From: Prevotellaceae bacterium
Lineage (GTDB): Bacteria > Bacteroidota > Bacteroidia > Bacteroidales > UBA932
Direction: 5' to 3'
DNA: 13,747 nucleotides
NCBI GenBank assembly: GCA_031254635.1
Contig: JAIRUB010000030.1
Location: 1-13,747, forward strand
Shown: piece after piece, positions 1-7,157 of the stretch
Numbering within the stretch: position 1 is the first letter of the stretch
Layout of the letters: each line of letters begins with the position of its first letter
Position numbers and translations under genes: made by a program
The notes under the pieces: model-generated
Databases searched by the model: none
The model's input: only the letters and a program-made list of their open reading frames with translations
Told to the model about the DNA's origin: nothing

Positions 1-89
1 TGGCAAACATTATAGCCGACTCCCGTATAATTCGTTCTTTTGTCCGATTCATTATAATAATGTTTTCAAAATTTCGACAAAGTTATACA

Positions 90-126
90 AGAAAACTGAA
101 AAAACAAAAAAAGTTTTCTCGTTTTT
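90..126 (+). terminator. possible terminator hairpin at the left edge
   Basis: AGAAAACT (90-97) and AGTTTTCT (112-119) are a perfect 8-bp inverted repeat around an A-rich loop, followed by CGTTTTT. This could end transcription of a gene to the left. The stem has little GC, so the call is weak. Nothing else in positions 1-159 looks like a gene. Confidence 0.3.
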
Positions 127-159
127 AACAAAAATTTAACATTCTATCGCTAAATTTTA

Positions 160-167
160 TACCTTTG
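160..167 (+). promoter_or_regulatory. Bacteroidota -7 promoter box for the TlpA-like gene
   Basis: TACCTTTG matches the Bacteroidota -7 consensus TAnnTTTG and lies 54 bases before the start codon at 222. At the expected -33 position there is only TTTAAC, not TTTG, so the promoter is less complete than those before the B12 operon and the HU gene. Confidence 0.5.
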
Positions 168-221
168 CAAAATCAATTAAACCCTAAACTCGAAACCCGA
201 AATCATTAAACTATCAATATT

Positions 222-1370
222 ATGAAAAAATTATTTATCTCATTATCAGCTATTTTTGTGCTGTTTTCTTGCGGCCAAAAGGCGAACTATACTGTTAATG
301 GTACCGTTGCCGGTATTGAAGACGGTACTAAAATTATGCTTTCTCGTATGGAAAATCGTAACCCGGTGGCAGTAGACAGCGTTATCGTTGCCGACGGCAT
401 TTTCAAATTCCATGGCTACCTGCCGGTAGAAATATATTATCTTTCCATACCTGAAGTAAATAAATCGTTTGCTTTCTTTGTTACCGGAACCAATGAAACG
501 ATGGATATTATGTTAGATGGCGAAAATTTGCCGAATAGTACCATTTCCGGTAGTGCATTGAATGATTCTTATGTTAATTATCAGCAGGAACTTCAGGTTA
601 TAACCTCACAGTTATCGGAGTTGGTTACTAATTATTATGCTGAGGTAAAGATTGTTAAAGATGATAAAAAAATGAAAGAGACCGAAAAAGAAAAGAAATT
701 GGCTGAATTGGAAGAAAAGATAGAGACAGAATATGAACAATTAGACAATCAAAGGAATGAATGCACCAAATCATTTATTTTCGCTAATGCCGATAATGTT
801 GTAGGGCAAAGTGTGTTAATGCAAGCGCCATACACTCTAAACAGTGAAGAATTAACGGTTTTCGTTGCCGATATTAAAGATAGAAAAAACATTCTTTCTA
901 AAAGAATCATAGAACGTCTTGACAATGTAAATAATAGCGCTGACGGCAAGCCCTTTATCAATGTTGAATTGCCCGATCGCGACGACTTAGCCATACAACT
1001 TTCTACATGGGTGGGTAAAGGCAACTATGTGCTGATTGATTTCTGGGCTTCGTGGCGTGGCCCTTGCCGCCGCGAAAATCCTAATGTGGTAGCCATGTAT
1101 GAAAAATACCATGAAAAAGGTTTGGATATCGTGGGTATTTCACGCGACCGCGCTAAGGAACCCTGGCTAGAAGCCATTGAAAAAGACGGTTTGGTGTGGC
1201 ATCATGTGTGGGATAAAGAAGGTATAGCCGCTCAAAAATATGCGGTAGACTTCATTCCCACTCTTTTCTTGCTCGGACCTGAAGGAAATATAATAACCCG
1301 CGGCCTACGTGACGAAAATTTGCGTGATAAATTAGCTGAAATCTTCGGAGAAGAACTTCCCGAAGAATAA
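222..1370 (+). CDS. TlpA-like thioredoxin-fold lipoprotein with N-terminal DUF4369-type domain; first active-site Cys replaced by Arg
   Basis: This 382-residue protein begins with a lipoprotein signal peptide (LFSC, lipid-modified Cys17), so it should be membrane-anchored and face the periplasm or surface. Residues about 23-110 resemble the DUF4369 beta domain often found in Bacteroidota before a thioredoxin fold. Residues about 115-180 are charged and probably coiled coil. Residues about 240-382 are the thioredoxin/TlpA domain, with FWASW near 274-278 and the cis-proline region FIPTLFLL. TlpA-like proteins of this type reduce periplasmic disulfides using a CxxC motif. Here the motif reads W-R-G-P-C: Arg279 (codon CGT, 1056-1058) stands where the nucleophilic Cys is expected and only Cys282 remains. 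A normal thiol-disulfide cycle therefore looks impossible; a binding or single-Cys role, early decay or a sequence error are alternatives. The family call is firm, the activity is doubtful. Confidence 0.85.
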   Translation: MKKLFISLSAIFVLFSCGQKANYTVNGTVAGIEDGTKIMLSRMENRNPVAVDSVIVADGIFKFHGYLPVEIYYLSIPEVNKSFAFFVTGTNETMDIMLDGENLPNSTISGSALNDSYVNYQQELQVITSQLSELVTNYYAEVKIVKDDKKMKETEKEKKLAELEEKIETEYEQLDNQRNECTKSFIFANADNVVGQSVLMQAPYTLNSEELTVFVADIKDRKNILSKRIIERLDNVNNSADGKPFINVELPDRDDLAIQLSTWVGKGNYVLIDFWASWRGPCRRENPNVVAMYEKYHEKGLDIVGISRDRAKEPWLEAIEKDGLVWHHVWDKEGIAAQKYAVDFIPTLFLLGPEGNIITRGLRDENLRDKLAEIFGEELPEE

Positions 1371-1390
1371 ATTTAATCCTGTAAAAGCAT

Positions 1391-1459
1391 ACAGATGATG
1401 CAGATTTAAAAGATTCTTACAGATTTTAAATCTGCGTTTATCTGTGTCATCTGCGTGCT
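1391..1459. repeat. hairpin-forming intergenic repeat with ATCTGYGT units
   Basis: CAGATTTAAAA (1401-1411) and TTTTAAATCTG (1424-1434) are a perfect 11-bp inverted repeat. The pairing extends imperfectly outward through ACAGAT (1391-1396) and ATCTGT (1440-1445). Three spaced copies of ATCTGYGT lie at about 1430, 1440 and 1449. The element fills most of the 100-bp gap between the TlpA-like gene and the exporter gene. From memory, similar palindromic repeats are scattered through Bacteroidota genomes; this was not checked. It has no T-tract, so it is not a standard terminator. Confidence 0.55.
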
Positions 1460-1470
1460 AAAAACAAACA

Positions 1471-2577
1471 ATGGAACTTATTACCGATGTGGTGAAAAAC
1501 ACCTTCCTGATTACCGGCCTGGTAATGGTGATGATGTTGTTGATTGAATATTTAAACATTCATTCGAATGGCCGTTCATTTAACCGTTTGGAGCAATCGC
1601 GTTTCGGGCAGGTGTTGCTTGGCGCATTGCTGGGTCTTATTCCCGGCTGCATCGGCGGTTTTGCATTGGTTTCATTGTTTACCCACAGGATTGTAAGCTT
1701 CGGCGCACTCATCGCTATGATGGTTGCCGCCACCGGCGACGAGGCCTTTATTTTGTTTGCTGTTATACCCAAAACCGCCTTAGTATTAAATCTTACTTTA
1801 TTTTCATTGGCCATAGTTGTTGGTTTGCTGGTTGAACGTTTTGTGAAACGTTTTCCTGTGCCTTTTACGCGGCAACATTTTGCCATACACGAGTATGAAA
1901 GCTGCGCCCATGGCGGATCAACCAAAATCAACATACGGAAAATAGCGTACAACCTCCGACATATTTCTTTTCAACGGGCACTGCTCCTGTTCGGCTTGCT
2001 GCTCTTCGTACTGAGTATGTTGTTCGGACTGTTAGAGCACGACCATGCCTCACACGCGCATGTCCATAGCGAAGCCTGTAGCCATCACCACGATGCTATG
2101 AACTTCCTTTTTTCCGAACGTTGGATGAATATACTGTTCGGCTCTCTGAGTATTGTAGTAATGGTGTTTATAGCTGCGGTTGACGAACATTTTTTGGAAG
2201 AACATCTTTGGGGACATATCATCAAAAAGCATTTTTTAAAAATATTCTTATGGACTTTTGGCGCACTGCTATTTATCCAACTGCTACTGCAACATTTCGA
2301 TATCACCGGTTGGATTAGCGACAATCCTTTGCCCATATTGTTAGCAGCAATACTTATCGGGCTTATTCCAGAATCGGGACCGCACATCATTTTTATTACC
2401 CTTTTTGCTTCGGGACACATTCCTTTCAGCGTTTTATTAGCAAGTTCTATTTCTCAGAATGGCCATACCACGTTGCCGCTATTAGCCGAAAGCAAACGCG
2501 GCTTTCTCAGCGCAAAATTACTCTGCGCCGCTATAGCCTTTGTAGTAGGATTTGCAGTGCTGGTGTTAGGATATTAA
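1471..2577 (+). CDS. ArsP_2-type multi-pass membrane protein, putative heavy-metal (manganese-like) exporter
   Basis: The 368-residue protein is strongly hydrophobic, with about ten predicted membrane segments split into two halves around a central soluble loop. Each half carries a related motif: GLIPGCIGGFALVSLF near residue 52 and GLIPESGPHIIFITLF near residue 295. This is the inverted-repeat layout of the ArsP_2 (10TM heavy-metal exporter) proteins, some of which are named putative manganese transporters. The central loop (about 190-208) is rich in His with one Cys (HDHASHAHVHSEACSHHHD), a plausible metal-sensing or metal-delivery loop. Residues about 84-90 (AATGDEA) add acidic residues within a membrane region. 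The start at 1471 gives a short acidic N-terminus followed by the first membrane segment. The substrate cannot be read from sequence. The upstream TlpA-like gene is 100 bp away on the same strand, and co-transcription is possible but not shown. Confidence 0.7.
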   Translation: MELITDVVKNTFLITGLVMVMMLLIEYLNIHSNGRSFNRLEQSRFGQVLLGALLGLIPGCIGGFALVSLFTHRIVSFGALIAMMVAATGDEAFILFAVIPKTALVLNLTLFSLAIVVGLLVERFVKRFPVPFTRQHFAIHEYESCAHGGSTKINIRKIAYNLRHISFQRALLLFGLLLFVLSMLFGLLEHDHASHAHVHSEACSHHHDAMNFLFSERWMNILFGSLSIVVMVFIAAVDEHFLEEHLWGHIIKKHFLKIFLWTFGALLFIQLLLQHFDITGWISDNPLPILLAAILIGLIPESGPHIIFITLFASGHIPFSVLLASSISQNGHTTLPLLAESKRGFLSAKLLCAAIAFVVGFAVLVLGY

Positions 2578-2640
2578 TTATTGGTTATTTGTATGTCAAT
2601 CGATTAATAATGCAGATTATTAAAAATCCTATAAAGAAAT

Positions 2641-2835
2641 GGTCCCGGCAGAAAAGTTAAGCAAGATAAAAAGCAAACCAACATGGTAGAAAGTTTTAAC
2701 AGACAAATAAGACAGTTTTTAGCGAGATTCAGAAGGAGGACTAAGTGCTATTCTAAGAGTATTGAAATGATGATTTGTTCTCTCAAGCTGTTGATGGCAA
2801 AGCAAAATGGATTGATATCTATACAAATTTACTAA
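2641..2835 (+). pseudogene. C-terminal remnant of an IS1-family transposase
   Basis: This frame encodes 64 residues ending at TAA (2833-2835) and has no proper start; an in-frame stop lies just upstream. The stretch MVESFNRQIRQFLARFRRR, followed by TKCYSKSIEMM, matches the C-terminal part of IS1-family InsB-type transposases, whose usual form is an IER-x-N segment, then RQ-LARL-RKT, then FSKS-E. The N-terminal domain and most of the catalytic core are absent, and no IS1-like terminal repeat is visible after the stop. It is a fossil fragment, of a lineage different from the IS1 remnant at 13202-13747. It ends 17 bases before the -33 box of the B12 operon promoter. Nothing else recognisable lies in 2578-2640. 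Confidence 0.6.
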
Positions 2836-2851
2836 TTCCTAAATTTTAAAT

Positions 2852-2882
2852 TTTGAACTTAATTATTTTTTGTCTACCTTTG
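2852..2882 (+). promoter_or_regulatory. consensus Bacteroidota promoter of the B12 uptake operon
   Basis: TTTG (2852-2855) is followed, after exactly 19 bases, by TACCTTTG (2875-2882). This is a full match to the Bacteroidota TTTG-N19-TAnnTTTG housekeeping promoter. Transcription would start near 2888, just before the riboswitch. Confidence 0.8.
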
Positions 2883-2889
2883 TCTTAAT

Positions 2890-3050
2890 TATATATCAGT
2901 ATAGGGAATCTCGTGAAAGTCGAGAACAGTACCCGCTGCTGTAATCCTTTCCGCCGATGGGCGGATGTTTAGTACCAGCCACTGTCAATGAAAATTGGTG
3001 GGAAGGCCTTGAACGAAAAGGGAAGTCAGAAAACCTGCTGCTATATAAGA
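2890..3050 (+). ncRNA. cobalamin riboswitch
   Basis: The leader carries the hallmark conserved blocks of adenosyl/methylcobalamin aptamers in the right order. These are GGGAATCTCGTGAAAGTCGA (starting at 2904), ACCCGCTGCTGTAA (2931-2944), the B12 box CCAGCCACTG (2975-2984), GGGAAGGCC (about 3000-3008), and GGAAGTCAGAAAACCTGCTG (3021-3040). The outer stem can pair TATATCAG (2892-2899) with CTGCTATATA (3038-3047), with a small bulge. No terminator with a T-tract follows, and the start codon of the receptor is about 40 bases downstream. Control of translation initiation by B12, repressing when B12 is plentiful, is therefore the likeliest mode (inference). Confidence 0.92.
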
Positions 3051-3088
3051 AAAAATATTAATCGAAAACTTTCGGGAGAAAAAGTACG

Positions 3089-5023
3089 ATGACAAGAGAA
3101 CTTGCAACTTTTTTTTTAATAATAATATTTTATAGCTCTCCTTACATGGGTAGGGCTATTGATATAGCTCATGCTACCGATACTGTTCGCCAACTGCAAG
3201 AGGTGAAGGTCTTTGATTATAAATTGCCAGGGCCATCAGAAAACAAGAAGTATAGTGCAGGCACGGGTTTTATACATTTCAACAATCAACAATTATTACC
3301 TGCTCAACACCTTAGCTTGGGGAATTACTTAGAAACGCAAACAGCTATATTTATTAAAGAAAGCGGAAAAGGAATGCGTTCGTCTGTTTCTATCAGGGGA
3401 ACATCGGCAGCACATACTACGGTAAAATGGAATGGCCTAAGTTTGGCTATGACAACCATGGGGCAAACGGACTTCAGCCATTTACCGCTGTTATTCTTTG
3501 ACGAGGTGTCGGTACATTTGGGCGGAGAAAGCGCCCTGTATGGCAATGGTACAATGGGCGGCAGCATTATGATGAGCACCTTGCCGAAATTTGAGCCGAA
3601 AGTGCATGGCAGCGTACATCAAAGCATAGGAAGTTATGGATATACTTTTTCGGGACTGATATTGCGTATTGCCGGAAAAAATTGGGAAAGCCGAACAAAT
3701 TTACTTTATACAGAGGCACGCAATAATTATACCTTTAAAAATACCACCACTTACGAGCATCGACGAGATACCTTAAAAAATGCAGCCTATAAAAATTGGG
3801 GCGTTTTACAGGAATTTTACTACAAACCGAACGGTAAACACTTGCTTTCCGCACGTTTTTGGTATATGGATTTTTATCGTGAAATTCAACCTCCTATGTC
3901 GTCCACAAAAGAGGTAAGGAAACAGTATGACAATATTACCGACCGTAATTTTCGAACTTTATTGAATTATCAGGGCGAAATAACCTCTTTTAAAATCAAC
4001 GCTCAGGCCGGTTATGCCCACGATTATGAACTGTTTAAAATAGATGTTATTGCTGCCGACAAACTGCCGGTATTGGTGGATGCGGAATATAAACAAGCCC
4101 AATGGTCGGTAAAAATCGGAGCGAACAGTGAATATATCAAGCCAGAAGTATATTCGTATGCTGCCGGCATTGAGGAGTGGCGCACCGATTGTTATCTGTT
4201 TGCGCTTTGGAAACCGACAGCACAATGGAATGTAAGTGCCGGACTTCGGCAACTATGGGTAACCGATGTAACGGTGCCCTTGGCGCCATCATTGGGCGCT
4301 TCGTATGCCTTGTGGCAGAATGCTAAACATGAATTAAAGTGGCGGACGGCTTTCTCGCGAAATATAAAAATTCCTACCCTGAACGACCGCTATTGGGGAG
4401 GGTTGAAAAACACCCACCTGAGACCCGAAATCGGCTTATCGGGTGAAACAGGCTTCAACTATGACTATACCCCACGCTCCGGATTTAGTTTGAAGGCTGA
4501 TATCACGGCTTATTACAACCGTATTTCCGACTGGATACATTGGCGCCTGATAGACAGCATGGCCTATCCGATAAATATGAATTTGGTGGACTCGTATGGT
4601 ATAGAATTGGCAATACAGTTAGTTCAACTATTGGTAGAATGGCGAATGGAGTGGAAAGCCAATTATGCGTACACGCCTGTAATTAAACGCGAAGGAATAA
4701 ATGAATTGGCGACAGGAATAGGCTATCAGGTCCCTTATCAACCTCGGCATGTGGCAAATGCTATATCGAAGGTCGGCTATAAGAAAATTTTTGGGCAGGC
4801 CGGATTTCATTTGATAGGCTCCCGACATACCACCGACAGGTTTGAAGTAACGAACGCTTATGCCTTGTTAGATTTGTCGCTTGGTTATACCTTAGACGTA
4901 AACCCGTTATCCTTAATGCTATTACTGCAAGTCAACAATGTGACAGGTACTAACTACCAAAACATGCACAATTATGCTATGCCCGGACGAAATTATGCTA
5001 TTATCTTACGATGTTCTTTTTAA
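3089..5023 (+). CDS. btuB: TonB-dependent outer-membrane cobalamin receptor (BtuB-like)
   Basis: The 644-residue protein is the size of a compact TonB-dependent receptor without a carboxypeptidase-like N-terminal extension. A hydrophobic signal peptide covers about residues 1-23. A TonB-box-like stretch (LQEVKV, 36-41) follows, then the plug domain (about 55-165) with the typical SIRGTSAAHTTVKWNGLSL and the YGNGTMGGSI end motif. The remaining residues are a beta-barrel rich in alternating aromatic and polar residues, ending in Phe as outer-membrane barrels do. Such receptors import ligand into the periplasm using TonB-ExbBD energy. The cobalamin riboswitch directly upstream and the BtuG-like gene 24 bp downstream point to cobalamin or a related corrinoid as ligand. 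Without that context the ligand could not be named. No inner-membrane BtuCDF transporter is present in the window. Confidence 0.88.
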   Translation: MTRELATFFLIIIFYSSPYMGRAIDIAHATDTVRQLQEVKVFDYKLPGPSENKKYSAGTGFIHFNNQQLLPAQHLSLGNYLETQTAIFIKESGKGMRSSVSIRGTSAAHTTVKWNGLSLAMTTMGQTDFSHLPLLFFDEVSVHLGGESALYGNGTMGGSIMMSTLPKFEPKVHGSVHQSIGSYGYTFSGLILRIAGKNWESRTNLLYTEARNNYTFKNTTTYEHRRDTLKNAAYKNWGVLQEFYYKPNGKHLLSARFWYMDFYREIQPPMSSTKEVRKQYDNITDRNFRTLLNYQGEITSFKINAQAGYAHDYELFKIDVIAADKLPVLVDAEYKQAQWSVKIGANSEYIKPEVYSYAAGIEEWRTDCYLFALWKPTAQWNVSAGLRQLWVTDVTVPLAPSLGASYALWQNAKHELKWRTAFSRNIKIPTLNDRYWGGLKNTHLRPEIGLSGETGFNYDYTPRSGFSLKADITAYYNRISDWIHWRLIDSMAYPINMNLVDSYGIELAIQLVQLLVEWRMEWKANYAYTPVIKREGINELATGIGYQVPYQPRHVANAISKVGYKKIFGQAGFHLIGSRHTTDRFEVTNAYALLDLSLGYTLDVNPLSLMLLLQVNNVTGTNYQNMHNYAMPGRNYAIILRCSF

Positions 5024-5047
5024 CGATAATTTTTAAAACATACAATT

Positions 5048-6136
5048 ATGAAAACGATTAAAAACATTTTTTTATTAGCCTTTATGGCTGTAATCCTAAA
5101 TGCTTGCCTCGGCGACGTGACTATTCCTCAATATGACGATATTGTGATAGTTATTAATGAAGGTAATTATTTAAGTAGAAACGGCGACATCAGTTATTAC
5201 TCCGAGACTACCAAAGAAGTGAAAAACAAAGTTCTGACCGGAGCCAACGGCATCACCTCTCTGGGGGCCATTATTCAATCGGCTGAAGTGTTCACCAATG
5301 GTGGGCTTTATGTGGTATGTAATAATGATGATAAAATTGAGGTTTTTAATGCCACTACCGGCAAGGTATGGATGCAACCTTATACTGCTCACCTGTCAAC
5401 TCCCCGTTACATTACCGCCGGAGGCGGCAGGCTGTATATTACCAACCGAGGCGAGGGCGTAGATGAAGATGGCTCCGGCTGGTTAGTTTACCCTCATGCT
5501 TATGTTTTAGTACTGCAATCCGATAGCTGGAGTAAGGTTACAGAAATTCCCTGCAAAGATGCTGAAGAACTCTTTTTTCATAATATTCATAACAAATTAT
5601 ACGTTGCCTGTAGAGAGGGCGTAGCGGTTATCGATCCGAACACCAATCTGGTAGAAAAGACGCTTAATAACGGTCTGTTCGGCGGCGCCAAGTCTTTAGC
5701 TGTTGCCGGAGGAGTACTGTGGGCATCCTTTCCCGCTGAGCAAAAACTCTTGGCCATTAATTTAACGAATGATACGGTAGTAGACGATTATCCAATGCAG
5801 ATTGATGAATTTTCTGGAAAAATTGCAACTAATGGCGCAAAAATTTATTCTTTTAAATCAGAACTCAACGCTGACTGGACTCCTAATAAGGCTACTATTT
5901 ATGAGTTTGATGTGAACACCAAAGCAGCGCCTATTGTTTTTGTTGAAGTGACGGGTGCATGGTTTTACAGTGTGGGCGTAAGCCCGTTTACAGGGAATGT
6001 ATATACAGCTAATGTAGATTTTGAGAATAACAGCCTTATGTTGGTATATGATTCTTTCCGCAATGAAATTGCCCGAAAAGAAGTTGGCATAGGAACCTGC
6101 GGATTCCGTTTCCTAAGCCTCGTTATGCAGGAATAA
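5048..6136 (+). CDS. btuG: BtuG-like surface lipoprotein, YncE/DUF5074-type beta-propeller
   Basis: The 362-residue protein has a lipoprotein signal peptide (VILNAC, modified Cys20). The rest is built from repeated short beta-rich segments typical of a YncE-like seven-bladed propeller, for example GGLYVVCNNDDKIEVFNATTG, GGRLYITNRG, HNKLYVACREGVAVIDPNT and GGVLWASFPAEQKLLAINL. In Bacteroides, BtuG is a surface propeller lipoprotein that binds B12 very tightly and sits as a lid on BtuB. Gene order here (riboswitch, btuB, then this gene 24 bp later) and protein size fit that role. The residues after the Cys (LGDVTIP) do not form a strong acidic surface-export signal. Assignment as BtuG is by fold and context, not by identified binding residues. 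The 3' flank is the decayed insertion sequence at 6188. Confidence 0.75.
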   Translation: MKTIKNIFLLAFMAVILNACLGDVTIPQYDDIVIVINEGNYLSRNGDISYYSETTKEVKNKVLTGANGITSLGAIIQSAEVFTNGGLYVVCNNDDKIEVFNATTGKVWMQPYTAHLSTPRYITAGGGRLYITNRGEGVDEDGSGWLVYPHAYVLVLQSDSWSKVTEIPCKDAEELFFHNIHNKLYVACREGVAVIDPNTNLVEKTLNNGLFGGAKSLAVAGGVLWASFPAEQKLLAINLTNDTVVDDYPMQIDEFSGKIATNGAKIYSFKSELNADWTPNKATIYEFDVNTKAAPIVFVEVTGAWFYSVGVSPFTGNVYTANVDFENNSLMLVYDSFRNEIARKEVGIGTCGFRFLSLVMQE

Positions 6137-6208
6137 AGACAATGAACAATTAATAATAAATAATGAATAACGAAATTTTTTTTAATAGGGATATTCAGTA
6201 AAATCAAA

Positions 6209-6246
6209 AAAATCCTGCTAATGGTAAAACATTTAGGCAGGATTTT
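6209..6246. repeat. subterminal hairpin at the left IS end
   Basis: AAAATCCTGC (6209-6218) and GCAGGATTTT (6237-6246) are a perfect 10-bp inverted repeat with an 18-base loop, seven bases inside the left terminal repeat. The stem ends in TTTT on both strands, so it could also act as a bidirectional terminator for btuG and for the transposase. Confidence 0.6.
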
Positions 6247-6250
6247 CATC

Positions 6251-6953
6251 CTAATTTTTGACCATTAGACCGAATTTTTCTACTTTGGCTATTATTCTTA
6301 CAGCGTTGGCAGTATGTATTCCAAAGAATATCCACAAAATTTCTGTTGATTTTGTGCAGGCAGAAATTTTATCAAGGCCATAACAACCCGCTCGCCCTTT
6401 GCGGACAAAAAAAGTGGTAATATTTCTTTTGGAACAATAGCTTCGATTGTAGTTCGTGGCATAGATGCTATCAGTTGCCAAGTGTGTTACCCGTCGGCGG
6501 AAAAATTGTTGATGTTTGTTGATACAAAATTTTCTTAATAACAGATAATCGCTTATGAGATTGCGCAGAAAATCTTAACCGGTTATGCTTTGTTTTGACT
6601 GTCTGATCTAATATCACAACTAATTTGTTTAGTAAATGCAACAGGCTGCGTATCAACACCCGGATCTCTGCTTGATTCCGTTTTTGAAGTTAGTCAACGG
6701 GTTCAGGGGAGGAATGCGTATTCTGCAAAACAGTTGATAATGAATGTTGGCATTCAACTGCATAATCAAATCACGGTCTGAAGCACCGCTGTATGACTTA
6801 AGAAACATTAACGCCACTTTACCCTCCGGATGAAAATAAGTTTTGCGACCTAACTGATTTTCTTCTAATTTTGCCCATAATCCTTGAAAATGTCAAACTC
6901 GGTAAAACTGATGGTGGGTCGTAATTCGGATTTTTTTTGTATCTTGTGCGCAT
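6251..6953 (-). pseudogene. broken IS1182-like transposase (DUF772-type N-terminus plus C-terminal pieces)
   Basis: Read from the ATG at 6953 down to the TAG at 6251, the pieces are in family order. First is MRTRYKKNPNYDPP, then ISFTEFDIFKD, then WAKLEENQLGRKTYFHPEGK, VALMFLKSYSGASDRDLIMQ and LNANIHYQLFCRIRIPPLNP, the DUF772-type N-terminal domain. Next is a basic middle part with HKRLSVIKKILYQQT, and last are ATDSIYATNYNRSYCSKRNI, TTFFVRKGRAG and TEILWIFFGIHTANA. These resemble Bacteroidota IS1182-group transposases. Two single-base losses break the frame near 6910 and 6890. An internal deletion and stop follow NGIKQRSGC near 6655, and a further deletion joins the middle part to ATDSIYATNY near 6480, probably removing catalytic acidic residues. 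It cannot make an active enzyme. Confidence 0.75.
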
Positions 6954-7025
6954 ATCTTTTGGTTTTAATTACCCCGATTTTGGCAATGAAACCGTATTTT
7001 AGTGGTAATGCACGGCAGCCACAAA

Positions 7026-7062
7026 AAATCCCAACATCTTCAAAATGAATTTATTGGGATTT
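7026..7062. repeat. subterminal hairpin at the right IS end
   Basis: AAATCCCAA (7026-7034) and TTGGGATTT (7054-7062) form a perfect 9-bp inverted repeat, eight bases inside the right terminal repeat. It mirrors the position of the hairpin at the left end, although the stem sequence differs apart from the AAATCC core. Confidence 0.5.
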
Positions 7063-7094
7063 GAATTTTATTTACTGAATAGCCCTAATTATAT

Positions 7095-7126
7095 AAAAAA
7101 AATTTATTGAAACGAATTTCAATAAA
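7095..7126 (-). terminator. strong intrinsic terminator of the beta-barrel gene
   Basis: Read on the - strand, TTTATTGAAA (7126-7117), loop TTCG, and TTTCAATAAA (7112-7103) form a perfect 10-bp stem with a stable UUCG tetraloop. Eight T residues follow (7102-7095). It lies 32 bases after the stop codon of the gene at 7158-7745. Confidence 0.85.
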
Positions 7127-7157
7127 CTTTCTTCTATTTTAAGACTTAATTCGTGGA

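Larger units (their letters stand above)
6188..7085 (-). mobile_element. decayed IS1182-like insertion sequence (898 bp remnant)
   Basis: The two ends are matching terminal inverted repeats: GGGATATTCAGTAAA (6188-6202), and GGGCTATTCAGTAAA read from the other strand (7071-7085), 14 of 15 identical. Transposase pieces lie between them on the - strand. Full members of this group are about twice as long, so large internal parts are missing. Flanking bases TAATA (6183-6187) and TAATT (7086-7090) are similar but not a convincing target duplication. The element fills the gap between btuG and the beta-barrel gene; nothing else was seen there except the barrel gene's terminator. Confidence 0.72.

Noticed and set aside
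1..10. Possible - strand start codon (CAT at 8-10) of a divergent gene leaving the window
   Set aside because: Only three codons would be visible and no -7 box faces that way in 11-90, so it cannot be supported.
1560..1952. 130-residue - strand frame inside the exporter gene
   Set aside because: Antisense shadow of a clear membrane-protein gene; composition is not protein-like and it has no promoter.
6471..6659. 62-residue - strand frame, and its 76-residue neighbour at 6251-6481, as separate hypothetical genes
   Set aside because: Both are consecutive pieces of one broken IS1182-like transposase inside matching terminal repeats.
6183..7090. TAATA/TAATT as target-site duplication of the IS1182-like element
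   Set aside because: Four of five AT-rich bases matching is expected by chance in this flank.
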